Origin: Hymenobacter crusticola
GTDB taxonomy: Bacteria; Bacteroidota; Bacteroidia; Cytophagales; Hymenobacteraceae
Direction of reading: 5' to 3'
NCBI RefSeq assembly: GCF_002154225.1
Contig: NZ_MTSE01000020.1
Coordinates: 30,662-94,661, forward strand
Length of the DNA stretch: 64,000 nucleotides
A program made the position numbers and the translations under genes. Shown in pieces: positions 25,422-34,406 of this stretch (positions are counted from its first letter, which is position 1; every line of letters starts with the position of its first letter). The notes beneath the pieces were generated by a model that made no database searches, was not told the origin of the DNA, and was given only the letters and a program-made list of their open reading frames with translations.

Positions 25422-25753
25422 AATGCGAAAGGTTTTTGGTTGGGAAGAAGATGAACACTCTTACTACTCAATCCCCTCTTTAATGTTGATTATCAAATTC
25501 TTAAACAAAGCCTCTCAAAACATATTCCCAGGTCGGCGGTAACTCAACAATAGGCCATAGCACGACAGTAGCTAGGTTAGTACCTACTCAACCTAGCATT
25601 GGGAGCAGTAGTACTTACCTGAATCTTACACACATAAAATTTCTTCTTAAAAAGATAATGACCGCTTGTACGAGCCTGCCAACAAAACAAAAGCCGCCCA
25701 CCGGGCGGCTTCCGTACGAAGAATACCTGCACGCAGTCAGGTAGATGTTGGCT
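25422..25753. other. Intergenic stretch between small helical protein gene and sulfur locus
   Basis: 332 bases, partly AT-rich (25470-25530 and 25610-25670). It holds the terminator of the sulfur locus at 25691-25711, a short 8-base inverted repeat at 25571-25597, and probably the minus-strand promoter of the small gene at 25421, for which no clear consensus is seen. Confidence 0.45.
25691..25711 (-). terminator. Terminator of the sulfate-assimilation locus
   Basis: Perfect 9-bp GC-rich stem (25691-25699 with 25703-25711). On the minus strand it is followed by TTTTGTTTTGTT, a proper U-rich tail. It lies 43 bases after the last gene of the locus. Confidence 0.8.
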
Positions 25754-27298
25754 TTAAAACAGCCCGAAAGTTTTCCGTAGCGCCCACAGGCTCCAGATAA
25801 TTACCATCAGGCCGACGCAGATAAACATCGTTCGAATGGGCAAGCGACCAGCCAAGCGCGCCGCGAAGGGTGCCGCCGCCACCCCACCAACAATCAGCCC
25901 TAGCACAATTTGCCAGTGCGTGATACCTAGGGTAGCGAAGAAGGTGAGGGCACTGGAGAAGGTCACGAAGAACTCCGTAAGACTCACGGAGCCAATCACA
26001 TATTGCGGCGTACGACCTTTGGCAATGAGCGTACTCGTGACCAAAGGCCCCCAGCCACCGCCACCAAATGAATCGAGGAAGCCTCCGGCGGCAGCTAGCC
26101 AACCCACGTGCTTGATCTTGCGCTTCGCCTCCTGCTTTTTGAAAGCGCGCACGATGATGCGAATACCGAGCAAAAGCAGGTATACGGCTAGGAAGGGCTT
26201 CACGTACCGAGCATATTCCTCCCCAAAACGGGACAGCAGGTAAGCTCCCGTGACGGCGCCCAGAATACCGGGGATGAGCAAGGCCTTGAATAGGCGCTTG
26301 TTCACATTGCCGAACTTATAATGACTATAGCCCGAAGCGCCGCTCGAAAACATCTCCGCCGTGTGAATGCTCGCGCTGACGGCAGCGGGTGAGATATTAA
26401 GCGACATCAGGCTGATGGCCGTTACTACGCCGTAGCCCATGCCGAGCACGCCATCCACGATCTGCGCCCCGAAGCCCACGGCCACGAAAGCGTAGAACAT
26501 ACCACCGTTGCGCATGGCGTCGTACACCTGCGGCAGGGTGATGTAGAAGGAAGCAATGTTGAGGGCAATGAACGCGGCAAACGTGATGAGCGCACCCGTG
26601 GCCACGCGGCGCCAGTACACCGTAGCCGGCGACTCATAAGCTGGTCCACCAGCTAGCTCGGCCGTCACGGCGTTCAAGGACTTTACCTTCTCCGCAAAAT
26701 CACCTTGAATGCGGTTGCGGATGGTGGTCATTTGCTGCAACAGCGTGTGCAACTCATCGGGTAGGGTTTCTTCCAGTACCTCGCGCAGCCGCTTAGCCAC
26801 CGTCGGCGACTTACCGTTGGTGGAAATGGCCACTTTCAGGTCGCCTTTCTGCACCACCGACGACAGATAGAAGTCGCACTGGTCGGGCGTGTCGGCTACG
26901 TTGGTGAGCAGGTGGCGGGCCGCCGCTTGCACCTTGATGTGCCGATGCAGGGCCGGATCGTCGGTGGCGGCAAAGACGAAGTCCTGGTTGTTCAGGTCGT
27001 CGTCGGAGTAAGGCCGCTCGAATATTTGGACGCGCGGGTGACGTGCTGCTAGCTCGCGTAGGGCGGGCTGCACCGTAGTGCCCACCACCGTGACGGCGGT
27101 GGCGGGGCTATTACGCAGAATGGCCGTTAGCTTCTCCAGGCCCACGTTGCCGCCTCCCACGAGTAGCACCCGAAACTGCTCCAGCTTGATAAAAACCGGA
27201 AACAATGGGTTGGCCGTGGCGGGTGAGGCAGACGCAGCAGCGGTATTGGCTGGGCTAGCTTCTGCTTCGGCGGGCACAGGGTTCAGCGTATTAGGCAT
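25754..27298 (-). CDS. Fusion of siroheme-synthase dehydrogenase domain and TSUP (TauE/SafE) permease
   Basis: 514 residues. After an Ala-rich leader, residues about 35-220 form a MET8/CysG-N-type precorrin-2 dehydrogenase/sirohydrochlorin ferrochelatase: Rossmann motif VLLVGGGNVGLEK (44-56), the conserved Asp136 in LTNVADTPDQCDF, and STNGKSPTVAKRLRE. From about 232 to the end come roughly eight membrane helices of a TSUP anion transporter, with the repeated signatures VDGVLGMGYG (281-290) and FGGGGWGPLVTS. One polypeptide thus carries the last siroheme steps and an anion permease, perhaps for sulfite or sulfate or for sulfur-anion export. Uroporphyrinogen-III methyltransferase must be encoded elsewhere. 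The start overlaps the end of cysI by 8 bases, so the two are translationally coupled. Confidence 0.9.
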   Translation of the reverse strand: MPNTLNPVPAEAEASPANTAAASASPATANPLFPVFIKLEQFRVLLVGGGNVGLEKLTAILRNSPATAVTVVGTTVQPALRELAARHPRVQIFERPYSDDDLNNQDFVFAATDDPALHRHIKVQAAARHLLTNVADTPDQCDFYLSSVVQKGDLKVAISTNGKSPTVAKRLREVLEETLPDELHTLLQQMTTIRNRIQGDFAEKVKSLNAVTAELAGGPAYESPATVYWRRVATGALITFAAFIALNIASFYITLPQVYDAMRNGGMFYAFVAVGFGAQIVDGVLGMGYGVVTAISLMSLNISPAAVSASIHTAEMFSSGASGYSHYKFGNVNKRLFKALLIPGILGAVTGAYLLSRFGEEYARYVKPFLAVYLLLLGIRIIVRAFKKQEAKRKIKHVGWLAAAGGFLDSFGGGGWGPLVTSTLIAKGRTPQYVIGSVSLTEFFVTFSSALTFFATLGITHWQIVLGLIVGGVAAAPFAARLAGRLPIRTMFICVGLMVIIWSLWALRKTFGLF

Positions 27299-29027
27299 GG
27301 AAGTTTAGTCCGTGAGTGGTGGCTTGCACATGGCCCTGACGAATGACGAAATCACCGAAACGCTCGCCGGCCTCGCGCTGCTTGGCATAGGCTTCCAGCA
27401 GCGGCGTGAGCGTCTGCAGAATGCCTTCTTCGTCCAGCATTTCTTTGTAGAGCTTGTTCAGCCGCTCGCCTTGGTGGTCGGCACCTAGGTAGAGGTTGTA
27501 GCGACCGGGCGCGCGACCAATCAAACCAATCTCGCCCAAGTACGGCCGGCCACAACCATTGGGGCAGCCCGTCATGCGAATCAAGATGCCGTCGTTTTCG
27601 AGGTCGTTGGCCCGGATAACCGTGTCGAGGCGGTCGAGCAGGTGCGGCAGGTAGCGCTCGGCTTCTGCAAAGGCTAGGGAGCAGGTATTCAAGGCCGTGC
27701 AGGCAATGGAGTGCAGGCGCAATGCCGTTTGCTTCTCGGTTTTGGCCCACACGCCACGCGTTTCTAGAATCTCCTGTATGCGGGCGCGGTGCGTGGTTTC
27801 GATGTTGGCCAGCACCAAGTTCTGGTTGCCGGTCAGGCGGAATTCGCCGGTGTGAAACTCCGCAATTTCGCGCAGCGCCGTTTTCAACTCGAAGCCCGGC
27901 TGGTCGTGCACGCGGCCTCCTTCGATAAACAGCGTCACGTGCGCCTTCCCTAGCCCATCGCCAACTGACCAACCGAACGTATCGCCCGAGGTATCGAATT
28001 TGTAGGGCTGAGCCGGAGCTAGGTCACGCCCAAAGCGCTGGCGTAGTTCGCTCAAAAAAGTATCCAGGCCCACCCGGTCAATGGTGTACTTGAGGCGCGA
28101 GAACTTGCGGTTTTCGCGGTTGCCCCAGTCACGCTGAATCGTCACGATCTTCTCGCACAGGTCCACCGTGTCTTCCACCGGCACAAAGCCGATCAGGTCG
28201 GCTAGGCGCGGGTAAGTTTCGGGCATGCCGAAGGTCATACCTAGGCCCCCGCCGATGGCCACGTTGAAGCCCACGAGCTTCCCATTTTCCGAAATGGCAA
28301 TCAGGCCGATATCATTGGAAAAAATATCGGTATCGTTCTGCGGCGGCACGGCTAGCGCAATCTTGAACTTGCGGGGCAGATACGTTGGGCCGTAGATGGG
28401 CTCGTGGTCGGTTTGCTCCTCGTGCTTTTCTGTGCTGAGGGCGCTGCTGTACGCCTGCTGGCCGTTTAGCCACAGATCCCAGTAAGCCGTAGTGCGCGGG
28501 GTGAAGTGCTGGCTGAGCGTAGCCGCTACCGCATGCACCTGCTTGTGCACGTCCGACTCATGCGGGTTGGCCGCGCACATCACGTTGCGGTTCACGTCGC
28601 CGCAGCCGGCGATGCTATCGAGCAGCACGTCGTTAAAGCCCTGAATGGTGCGCTGCAAGTCGCGCTTCAGCACCCCATGAATCTGGAACGACTGACGGGT
28701 GGTGAGCTTGAGTGTGTCGTTGCCGTAGCGGATCGTCAGCTCGTCCATGCGTAGCCACTGCTCGGCATTCACCACGCCGCCAGGCACCCGTACGCGCAGC
28801 ATGAACGAGTACAATGGTTCTAGCTTCTGCCGCTTCCGCTCGCTTTCCAAGTCGCGGTCGGTTTGCTGGTAAAAGCCGTGAAACTTGATGAGCTGGGTAT
28901 CGTCGGCCGCCACGGAACCCGTGATGGGGTTCTCTAGGCTTTCGGCAATCGTGCCACGCAAAAAGTTGCTGGCCGTCTTGATATGTTCGACTTCGGAGAG
29001 TTTCGGATTGCTTGAGGTATCAGCCAT
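27291..29027 (-). CDS. cysI: Assimilatory sulfite reductase hemoprotein subunit
   Basis: 578 residues. It has two ferredoxin-like sulfite/nitrite reductase repeats. Siroheme/[4Fe-4S] ligands are visible as Cys443 and Cys449 (CTALNTC) and Cys488 and Cys492 (CPNGC). Arg and Lys residues for sulfite binding appear in RYGNDTLKLTTRQSFQIHG and the NRNVMCAANP segment. It reduces sulfite to sulfide with six electrons, here presumably supplied by the flavoprotein encoded at 32404-34239. Its siroheme cofactor depends on the overlapping downstream fusion gene. In transcription order it follows the TonB receptor after 49 bases. Confidence 0.95.
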   Translation of the reverse strand: MADTSSNPKLSEVEHIKTASNFLRGTIAESLENPITGSVAADDTQLIKFHGFYQQTDRDLESERKRQKLEPLYSFMLRVRVPGGVVNAEQWLRMDELTIRYGNDTLKLTTRQSFQIHGVLKRDLQRTIQGFNDVLLDSIAGCGDVNRNVMCAANPHESDVHKQVHAVAATLSQHFTPRTTAYWDLWLNGQQAYSSALSTEKHEEQTDHEPIYGPTYLPRKFKIALAVPPQNDTDIFSNDIGLIAISENGKLVGFNVAIGGGLGMTFGMPETYPRLADLIGFVPVEDTVDLCEKIVTIQRDWGNRENRKFSRLKYTIDRVGLDTFLSELRQRFGRDLAPAQPYKFDTSGDTFGWSVGDGLGKAHVTLFIEGGRVHDQPGFELKTALREIAEFHTGEFRLTGNQNLVLANIETTHRARIQEILETRGVWAKTEKQTALRLHSIACTALNTCSLAFAEAERYLPHLLDRLDTVIRANDLENDGILIRMTGCPNGCGRPYLGEIGLIGRAPGRYNLYLGADHQGERLNKLYKEMLDEEGILQTLTPLLEAYAKQREAGERFGDFVIRQGHVQATTHGLNFHA

Positions 29028-29035
29028 GCTGTGGG

Positions 29036-29067
29036 ACCTAGCCTAGCGCCGGAGAGCTAGGCTAGGT
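29036..29067 (-). promoter_or_regulatory. Intercistronic hairpin between TonB receptor and cysI
   Basis: Perfect 12-bp stem (29036-29047 with 29056-29067) and an 8-base loop, made of repeated CCTAGC units, lying between the receptor stop and the cysI ATG. There is no U-run on the minus strand, so it is more likely to mark RNA processing or stability than full termination. Confidence 0.65.
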
Positions 29068-29076
29068 ATATAATTA

Positions 29077-31980
29077 TTAATGAAGTACAGTGTTGTCAAA
29101 CGTGAGCGCCACGTAGTACAGCCCCCCGATGGTTGGGCCGGCCGCGTACTGAATGTAGCGGTTGTTGAACAAATTGGCGCCGCCAACCTTGATTGTGGTC
29201 TTCAACGTAGGCACGCGCAAATTGACTTGCGCATCCACCGTTTGGTAGGCTGGCACCCGGCCGTTTGCGAGGGGGCTTTCCCAATAAAAGGTGCTCTGCC
29301 GACGCCACGCAATGTTGAAACCTAGGTTGCGCACCACCTCCCGATTACCGAAGGAAGCGTTGATAGCCCATTTGGGCGTGTTAAACCCAGTCACAAAGAT
29401 GTCAGCTTGGTCGTTGGCGGAAATGCTGTTGTAGTTAACGTTACCACCAACCGTAAACTTTTGATAAAAGTTGTAGTTCACGCCGAGCGTGGAGCCATAA
29501 CTATGGTAATCGTTACGCGCGTTGGTGTACACGCGGTAGCGATCCTGACGCGCGTCGCGGTTGCTGCGCACGGCAGCTAGCACAGCATCATCCGAGCCCA
29601 CCGTCACTTGGTTGCCGCTGGCATCTTTCGGCACGCTCACCTCCACCTGCCCTAGGAAACCGGAGTAGATGTTGTAGTAGGCATCCGCGTCAATCGACAC
29701 TTTATTGTCGAACAGCACGCTGCGGTAGCCCACTTCGTAGGAGTTGATCTGCTCAGGCTGCTCGTTGGGCAAGTTGGCGACTTGCAGCAGGTCGCGGTTC
29801 TGGGGCAGCAAGGCCGCCTGGGAAGCCGTGGTGCCATTATTAGCTGCTACATAAGCATTTACGGCCGCGTTGAACCGGTCGATGGAAGCGCGGGTGTAAG
29901 AGTTTTGCAGATAGTTCAAGCCTTCGTTCACGCGAGCTAGGCCGCCTACGCGACGCACATTGCCGTTATTCACGAAGGAAAGCGCCTCAAACAAGGACGG
30001 GAAGCGCCAGCCATTCTGGTAGGAAGCGCGGAAGTTATGCTTTTCCGCAACGGTGTACACGGCAGCAATGCGCGGGTTAACCTTGGGCGTAAACTCCGGA
30101 TTGTAGTCGACCCGCATCGAGCCGGTGAGCTTCAGCCGGTCGCCGAGCAGCAGCTTGGAAGCCTGAACAAAGCCGCCGAACTTCTTATAGTACACATAGT
30201 CGCCGCCGGGCTGATTTCGCTCGGTGAGCGGGCGGCTGAAGTCCACGAAGTTGTTACCGTCGGGAATAATCTGGTACACGCGGGTATCCGCGCCGACCAG
30301 CACATCGGCAAATTTGATGCGCTGACCTAAGTTCCAGATGCCCTCGGTGTGGTAGGTGCGGCTGCGCTGGGTGAGGGCCGCGCCACCCGGAATGGGTGCG
30401 CCCTTCACGTTCACGCCGCTGTCCCAGTTATTGGTGCCTACAATCTGGGCCTTCAGATCTTTGAAAGCCTGCGTGCCCGGCTCAGCACGACCAGCATCAG
30501 CGGCGGCACGGGCTGCTATCATGGCATCACCTAGGCCAGTACCCGATTGCAAAGAGTTTTGCAGCGCCGTTCTAAACTTGGCCCCCCACACAGCATTCGA
30601 GCCGTTTTGCAGGTCTAGGTTCAGGGCTAGCGGGTTGAGGTTGTAGGAGTTGCCAGTATTCTCGATCAGCGTATAGGCCCGCACCGTAAAGTCGGTACCT
30701 TTCAGTTCCAGCTTATGGTTTTGCACCGTCACGCCATCCAGCTGAATCTTGTTGCCGCGCTGAAACACGCCATCCATCAGCCCGAAGCGGTAGCCGTAGC
30801 TTAGCTCCAACTTATCCGTGAGCTTATAGTGCAGGCTCGCATCGGCCTTGATATTGCGCACGGTGGAGTTCACCAAATCTTTCTCGTAGTACCCCGTGCG
30901 CGTCACGGTAAAGTTCTGACTTTTACCGTTGTACGGAATGTTCACCGTCAGTGAGGAGTTGGTATCGTCACCGTAGCGGTTCCAGAGGTCGGCCGCTGGG
31001 TTGTAGCGCCCCGATAGTTCGGGAAACGCGGGATTAGCGGTAGTTAAGTTCTGTGGGTTCTGATCGGTCTGGGTGTTGGCGAGCCAGTCAGTGCCTTGCA
31101 AATAGCTCAGGTTCACCTTATATGCCCAGCGCTGATCTGGCCCGATCGTCTGCGCCCAGCGCACTGCCGATTCGGTGAGCAGGCTAGGTTTGCGGTCGAT
31201 GCCATCCACGTGGTTCACGCCACCCTTTTGGTACACGCTCAAGCCCTGATACGTGAAAGGGCTTTTGGTCGTGAGGTTAGCCATGCCGTTGATGGCGTTC
31301 ATACCATACAAAGCGGAGGCCGCTCCCGGCGTGATTTCCACGCTGGCCACGTCTAGTTCCGTTGGGCCGATGGCGTTGCCGAGCGGCACCCCAAGGGTCG
31401 CGGCCTGCATATCCACGCCGTCCACGAGTTGCATAAAGCGGAAGTTGTTTGGGATGTTGAAGCCACGGGTGTTTGGCACCTTGAACGTGAGGCTACTGGT
31501 CGTCATCTGCACGCCTTTCACGTTTTCGAGCGCATCGTAAAAGCTAGGTGCCGGCGTTTCCTTGATGGCGCGGATATCTAGCTTCTCGATGGCGACGGGC
31601 GACTTCAGGCGGCTTTCCTCCACCCGGGAGGCCGAAACCACCACCTCGTTGGTCAGCACCGATTTCGACTCCAACGACACTTGCAAACGGCTGCTGGCGC
31701 TAGCTACCTGGAGCTCTCGCGTTTCGTAGCCGATAAAGCTGAAAACCAGAGTAAACGGGAAGCGCAACCGCTCCTTCAGGGCAAAGGCACCGTTCGCGTC
31801 GCTTTGTGTACCCACTGCGCCGTTCTTCACGCTGACTGTCACACCGGGCAGGGGCTGGTGGTTGTTATTGTCGCGGATGGTGCCGCTGATGGCGATGATG
31901 GGGTCTTGCGCCAACGCGGGTGCCGCGCTGACTAGCACTAAAAGTAGCAACAGCCACAGAGAGGCATAGTAATGTCTCAT
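29077..31980 (-). CDS. TonB-dependent outer-membrane receptor within the sulfur locus
   Basis: 967 residues from the ATG at 31980 (MRHYYASLWLLLLLVLVSAAPALAQ, a clear signal peptide). The frame is open to 32103 but carries no signal there. Residues about 28-110 are a carboxypeptidase-regulatory-like domain (ISGTIRDNNNHQPLPGVTVSV), then a TonB-box-like region, a plug domain (FYDALENVKGVQMTTSS, VDGVDMQAATLG) and a long beta-barrel ending FDNTVLH. No SusD partner is adjacent. It sits between cysJ and cysI, all on one strand, so a role in taking up a sulfur source (sulfonate, sulfate ester, or a sulfur-linked cofactor or metal) is inferred. The ligand cannot be read from sequence. Its 5' side has a long untranslated region. 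Confidence 0.9.
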   Translation of the reverse strand: MRHYYASLWLLLLLVLVSAAPALAQDPIIAISGTIRDNNNHQPLPGVTVSVKNGAVGTQSDANGAFALKERLRFPFTLVFSFIGYETRELQVASASSRLQVSLESKSVLTNEVVVSASRVEESRLKSPVAIEKLDIRAIKETPAPSFYDALENVKGVQMTTSSLTFKVPNTRGFNIPNNFRFMQLVDGVDMQAATLGVPLGNAIGPTELDVASVEITPGAASALYGMNAINGMANLTTKSPFTYQGLSVYQKGGVNHVDGIDRKPSLLTESAVRWAQTIGPDQRWAYKVNLSYLQGTDWLANTQTDQNPQNLTTANPAFPELSGRYNPAADLWNRYGDDTNSSLTVNIPYNGKSQNFTVTRTGYYEKDLVNSTVRNIKADASLHYKLTDKLELSYGYRFGLMDGVFQRGNKIQLDGVTVQNHKLELKGTDFTVRAYTLIENTGNSYNLNPLALNLDLQNGSNAVWGAKFRTALQNSLQSGTGLGDAMIAARAAADAGRAEPGTQAFKDLKAQIVGTNNWDSGVNVKGAPIPGGAALTQRSRTYHTEGIWNLGQRIKFADVLVGADTRVYQIIPDGNNFVDFSRPLTERNQPGGDYVYYKKFGGFVQASKLLLGDRLKLTGSMRVDYNPEFTPKVNPRIAAVYTVAEKHNFRASYQNGWRFPSLFEALSFVNNGNVRRVGGLARVNEGLNYLQNSYTRASIDRFNAAVNAYVAANNGTTASQAALLPQNRDLLQVANLPNEQPEQINSYEVGYRSVLFDNKVSIDADAYYNIYSGFLGQVEVSVPKDASGNQVTVGSDDAVLAAVRSNRDARQDRYRVYTNARNDYHSYGSTLGVNYNFYQKFTVGGNVNYNSISANDQADIFVTGFNTPKWAINASFGNREVVRNLGFNIAWRRQSTFYWESPLANGRVPAYQTVDAQVNLRVPTLKTTIKVGGANLFNNRYIQYAAGPTIGGLYYVALTFDNTVLH

Positions 31981-32403
31981 TGTCAATGATGTGTGATTTC
32001 TAGGGAGAGATGTAAGCAGAATGACCACTCGCCAGTGGCCCGCGACGACCATTAGGCCGAACCAGTCGTCTTGGCTAGTGGCTGAGCCGTGGCACGAGGC
32101 CAAGGCTGCGCTAGCCAGTACAGGCAGTTAGCGCTGGCTACAACATCGTCTTTGGAAAGCGCACACCATGACAGGCAACGAATTCATTAGTAAAACTTTA
32201 ACAGTGGTTTTTATTAACTAAAGCTGCTGTACTAGAGGGTGAAAGCTAGCCGCCACCTGTATTTCAAGGAGGTGTCAGGATCGTTTCACGTACTGAACAG
32301 CTTTTTGAACTGGTGTCAGGCTGACGCAAGAAGCTTCTTGCGTCAGCCTGACAGACGAACTACACTAGCGTTTACTTTTAACTCGGCTAGCTTACTTGGT
32401 GCA
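31981..32403 (-). other. Long untranslated region between cysJ and the TonB receptor
   Basis: 423 bases without a convincing gene. It contains the 40-base palindrome at 32314-32353. It then has an AT-rich part near 32190-32225 that could hold a minus-strand promoter, and about 200 bases directly before the receptor ATG that have several short inverted repeats (for example GCGCTA near 32110 with TAGCGC near 32131). No known riboswitch motif was recognised in it. Confidence 0.45.
32314..32353 (-). terminator. Perfect 40-base palindrome after cysJ
   Basis: Arms 32314-32333 and 32334-32353 are exact reverse complements with no unpaired centre beyond the minimal loop. It begins 51 bases after the cysJ stop. 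The U-tract is weak, so it may terminate partly or mark processing. Confidence 0.7.
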
Positions 32404-34239
32404 TTAGTACACGTCTTCGAGGTAACGACGCTGCTTCTTCAAGTTGCGCACGTAGTCAGCGGCAGCTTCTGCGCTGATACCGGCTTCGCGCTGTACTACT
32501 TCCGTGAGGGCCGTTTGGATGGCAGCCCCGAGGCGGACTTTGTCACCGCACACGTAGAAGTTAGCGCCGTTTTCGAGCCAGCCGTACACTTCTTTCGAGT
32601 TTTCGAGCAGGCGGTTTTGCACGTAAATTTTCTCGGCTTGGTCGCGGGAGAAGGCCACGTGCAACTTATTGAGCTTGCCTTGCTTGAGGTACTGCTGCCA
32701 CTCGGTCTGGTAGAGGAAGTCGGTGGTGAAGTTGGGGTTGCCAAACAATAACCAGTTGCGGCCAGCGGCACCTAGCTCCACCCGTTCCTCCACGAAAGCC
32801 CGGAACGGCGCCACGCCCGTCCCCGCTCCTACCATGATGATATCAGTATCCGTGTTTTGGGGCAGTTTGAAGTATTCATTGTGCTCCACGAACACTTTCA
32901 CTACATCATCCACGGCTACGCGGTCGGCCAAGAAGGTCGAGCAGGCGCCTTGCTTGCGCCGGCCAAAAGCTTCGTAACGCACGGCGCCCACAGTCAAGTG
33001 CACCTCATCGGGGTGAGCCAGCAAGCTGGAGGCAATAGAGTACGCGCGGCTCGGCAGCGGACGCAACGTCTCGACCAACGTTTGGGCCGAGAGCTCCGTG
33101 GGAAAATCAGTGAGCAAGTCGGCGATGTCGCGGCCGTAGAGGTAGGGCTGCAGCTGTTTTGTATCAGCCAGCAGCTCTTGCAGTTGGGCGTGCGGTGCCA
33201 GCGCGGCGTAGCGCTCCATCACATCACGCGTGAGCACCGAGAGCTCCCGGCGGTTCGCCAGCACGGCCGACAGCGGCAGCCGTTCCGTGCCTAGGTCCAC
33301 CGATTCACCTTCGGGCAAACGGGCGGCCTTTAGCACTTCTTCGACCAGCGGGTCCTCGTTGACGGGCACCACCGCCAGCGCATCGCCGGGCTCGTAGTGC
33401 AGGCCAGAACTCGCTAGGTCTAGCTCTAGGTGGTACGTTTCTTTCGACGAACCACGGCCGTTGAGCTGAATGCTTTCGAGCACCCGCGCTTCCCACGGAT
33501 GTTTGCGCGAGTAATTAACGGCTGCTGGCTCCGCTTTCACCGCGGCGGCCGGGGCGCTGGCAGCGGGAGCGGCCGTTGCCGCCGGCGCTGGCGCAAACTC
33601 GCTGCTAATCTTTTCCAGTACGGCCTCAATCCAGCCTTCGGCAGCGGCTTCGTAGTCTACGTCGCAGTCCACACGGTCTAGGATGCGCTGGGCACCTAGC
33701 TCGGCGAAACGCTCGTCGAAGTCGCGGCCAGTTTTGCAGAACTCTACGTAGCTCTTGTCACCTAAAGCCAGTACGGAGTAGCGCAGTTCTGGCAGTTTAG
33801 GCGCCCGCTTGCTGAACAGAAATTGGTGCAGCTCTTCCGCCGATACGGGCGGGTCGCCCTCCCCTTGCGTGCTCACAACGACCAGCATCAGCTTCTCCTG
33901 GGCTAGGTTGCGTCCGGCGTAGTCGTTCATGTCCTTCACCTCTACTTTGAGGCCCTTGCCGGTAGCGGCGTCCGCTAGCTGCTTCGCTACTTTCTTGCTG
34001 TTACCCGTTTGGGAGCCAAAGAGTACGGTAATGGTAGGCACTGGCGCAGCCGCCGCCGCCGGAGCTGCCACCACCGAAGCGGCAGCCTGGGGCGGCGCCC
34101 CACCGGTATTTGCCGCATAACGACCGTAGAAATAACCGCTCAGCCACAGCAGTTGCTGCTCGGTCAAGTTGCCCGAGAGTTGCTGAAGCGTTGCGTCGTC
34201 GAGGCCCGCGGGAAGAGTTGTGCCTTGTAAAGATGTCAT
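32404..34239 (-). CDS. cysJ: Sulfite reductase flavoprotein subunit
   Basis: 611 residues. An N-terminal helical segment and Ala/Pro linker precede a flavodoxin-like FMN domain (about 70-210: TVLFGSQTGNSKKVAKQLADA, VVSTQGEGDPP, LALGDKSY). A second Ala-rich linker leads to the FAD/NADPH reductase domain: SRAYSIASS binds FAD, GACSTFLAD follows, and MVGAGTGVAPFRAF binds NADPH. The C-terminus YLEDVY is typical of CysJ. It passes electrons from NADPH through FAD and FMN to the CysI hemoprotein. Neighbours are cysN upstream and the TonB receptor downstream in transcription order. Confidence 0.95.
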   Translation of the reverse strand: MTSLQGTTLPAGLDDATLQQLSGNLTEQQLLWLSGYFYGRYAANTGGAPPQAAASVVAAPAAAAAPVPTITVLFGSQTGNSKKVAKQLADAATGKGLKVEVKDMNDYAGRNLAQEKLMLVVVSTQGEGDPPVSAEELHQFLFSKRAPKLPELRYSVLALGDKSYVEFCKTGRDFDERFAELGAQRILDRVDCDVDYEAAAEGWIEAVLEKISSEFAPAPAATAAPAASAPAAAVKAEPAAVNYSRKHPWEARVLESIQLNGRGSSKETYHLELDLASSGLHYEPGDALAVVPVNEDPLVEEVLKAARLPEGESVDLGTERLPLSAVLANRRELSVLTRDVMERYAALAPHAQLQELLADTKQLQPYLYGRDIADLLTDFPTELSAQTLVETLRPLPSRAYSIASSLLAHPDEVHLTVGAVRYEAFGRRKQGACSTFLADRVAVDDVVKVFVEHNEYFKLPQNTDTDIIMVGAGTGVAPFRAFVEERVELGAAGRNWLLFGNPNFTTDFLYQTEWQQYLKQGKLNKLHVAFSRDQAEKIYVQNRLLENSKEVYGWLENGANFYVCGDKVRLGAAIQTALTEVVQREAGISAEAAADYVRNLKKQRRYLEDVY

Positions 34240-34323
34240 GTTTGCTTATGGAGTATTCTATCTGCGGTTTCTGGTTTGCTGGTGAAGAGGCATCTACTTG
34301 TGTCTCGTCGTTGCTGATGTTGT

Positions 34324-34368
34324 TTGTACCACATCGTTCAACGAAAGTCGTTGAACGATGTGGTACAA
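34324..34368 (-). repeat. Perfect 21-bp inverted repeat between cysN and cysJ
   Basis: Arms 34324-34344 and 34348-34368 pair perfectly around a 3-base loop. There is no U-run on the minus strand. The flanks repeat the word TACTTG and GTGTCTC, which suggests a mobile REP-like hairpin or a processing site rather than a plain terminator. Confidence 0.75.
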
Positions 34369-34406
34369 GTAGGTGTCTCTACACCCTGCAAGACCAAAAA
34401 CAACCC

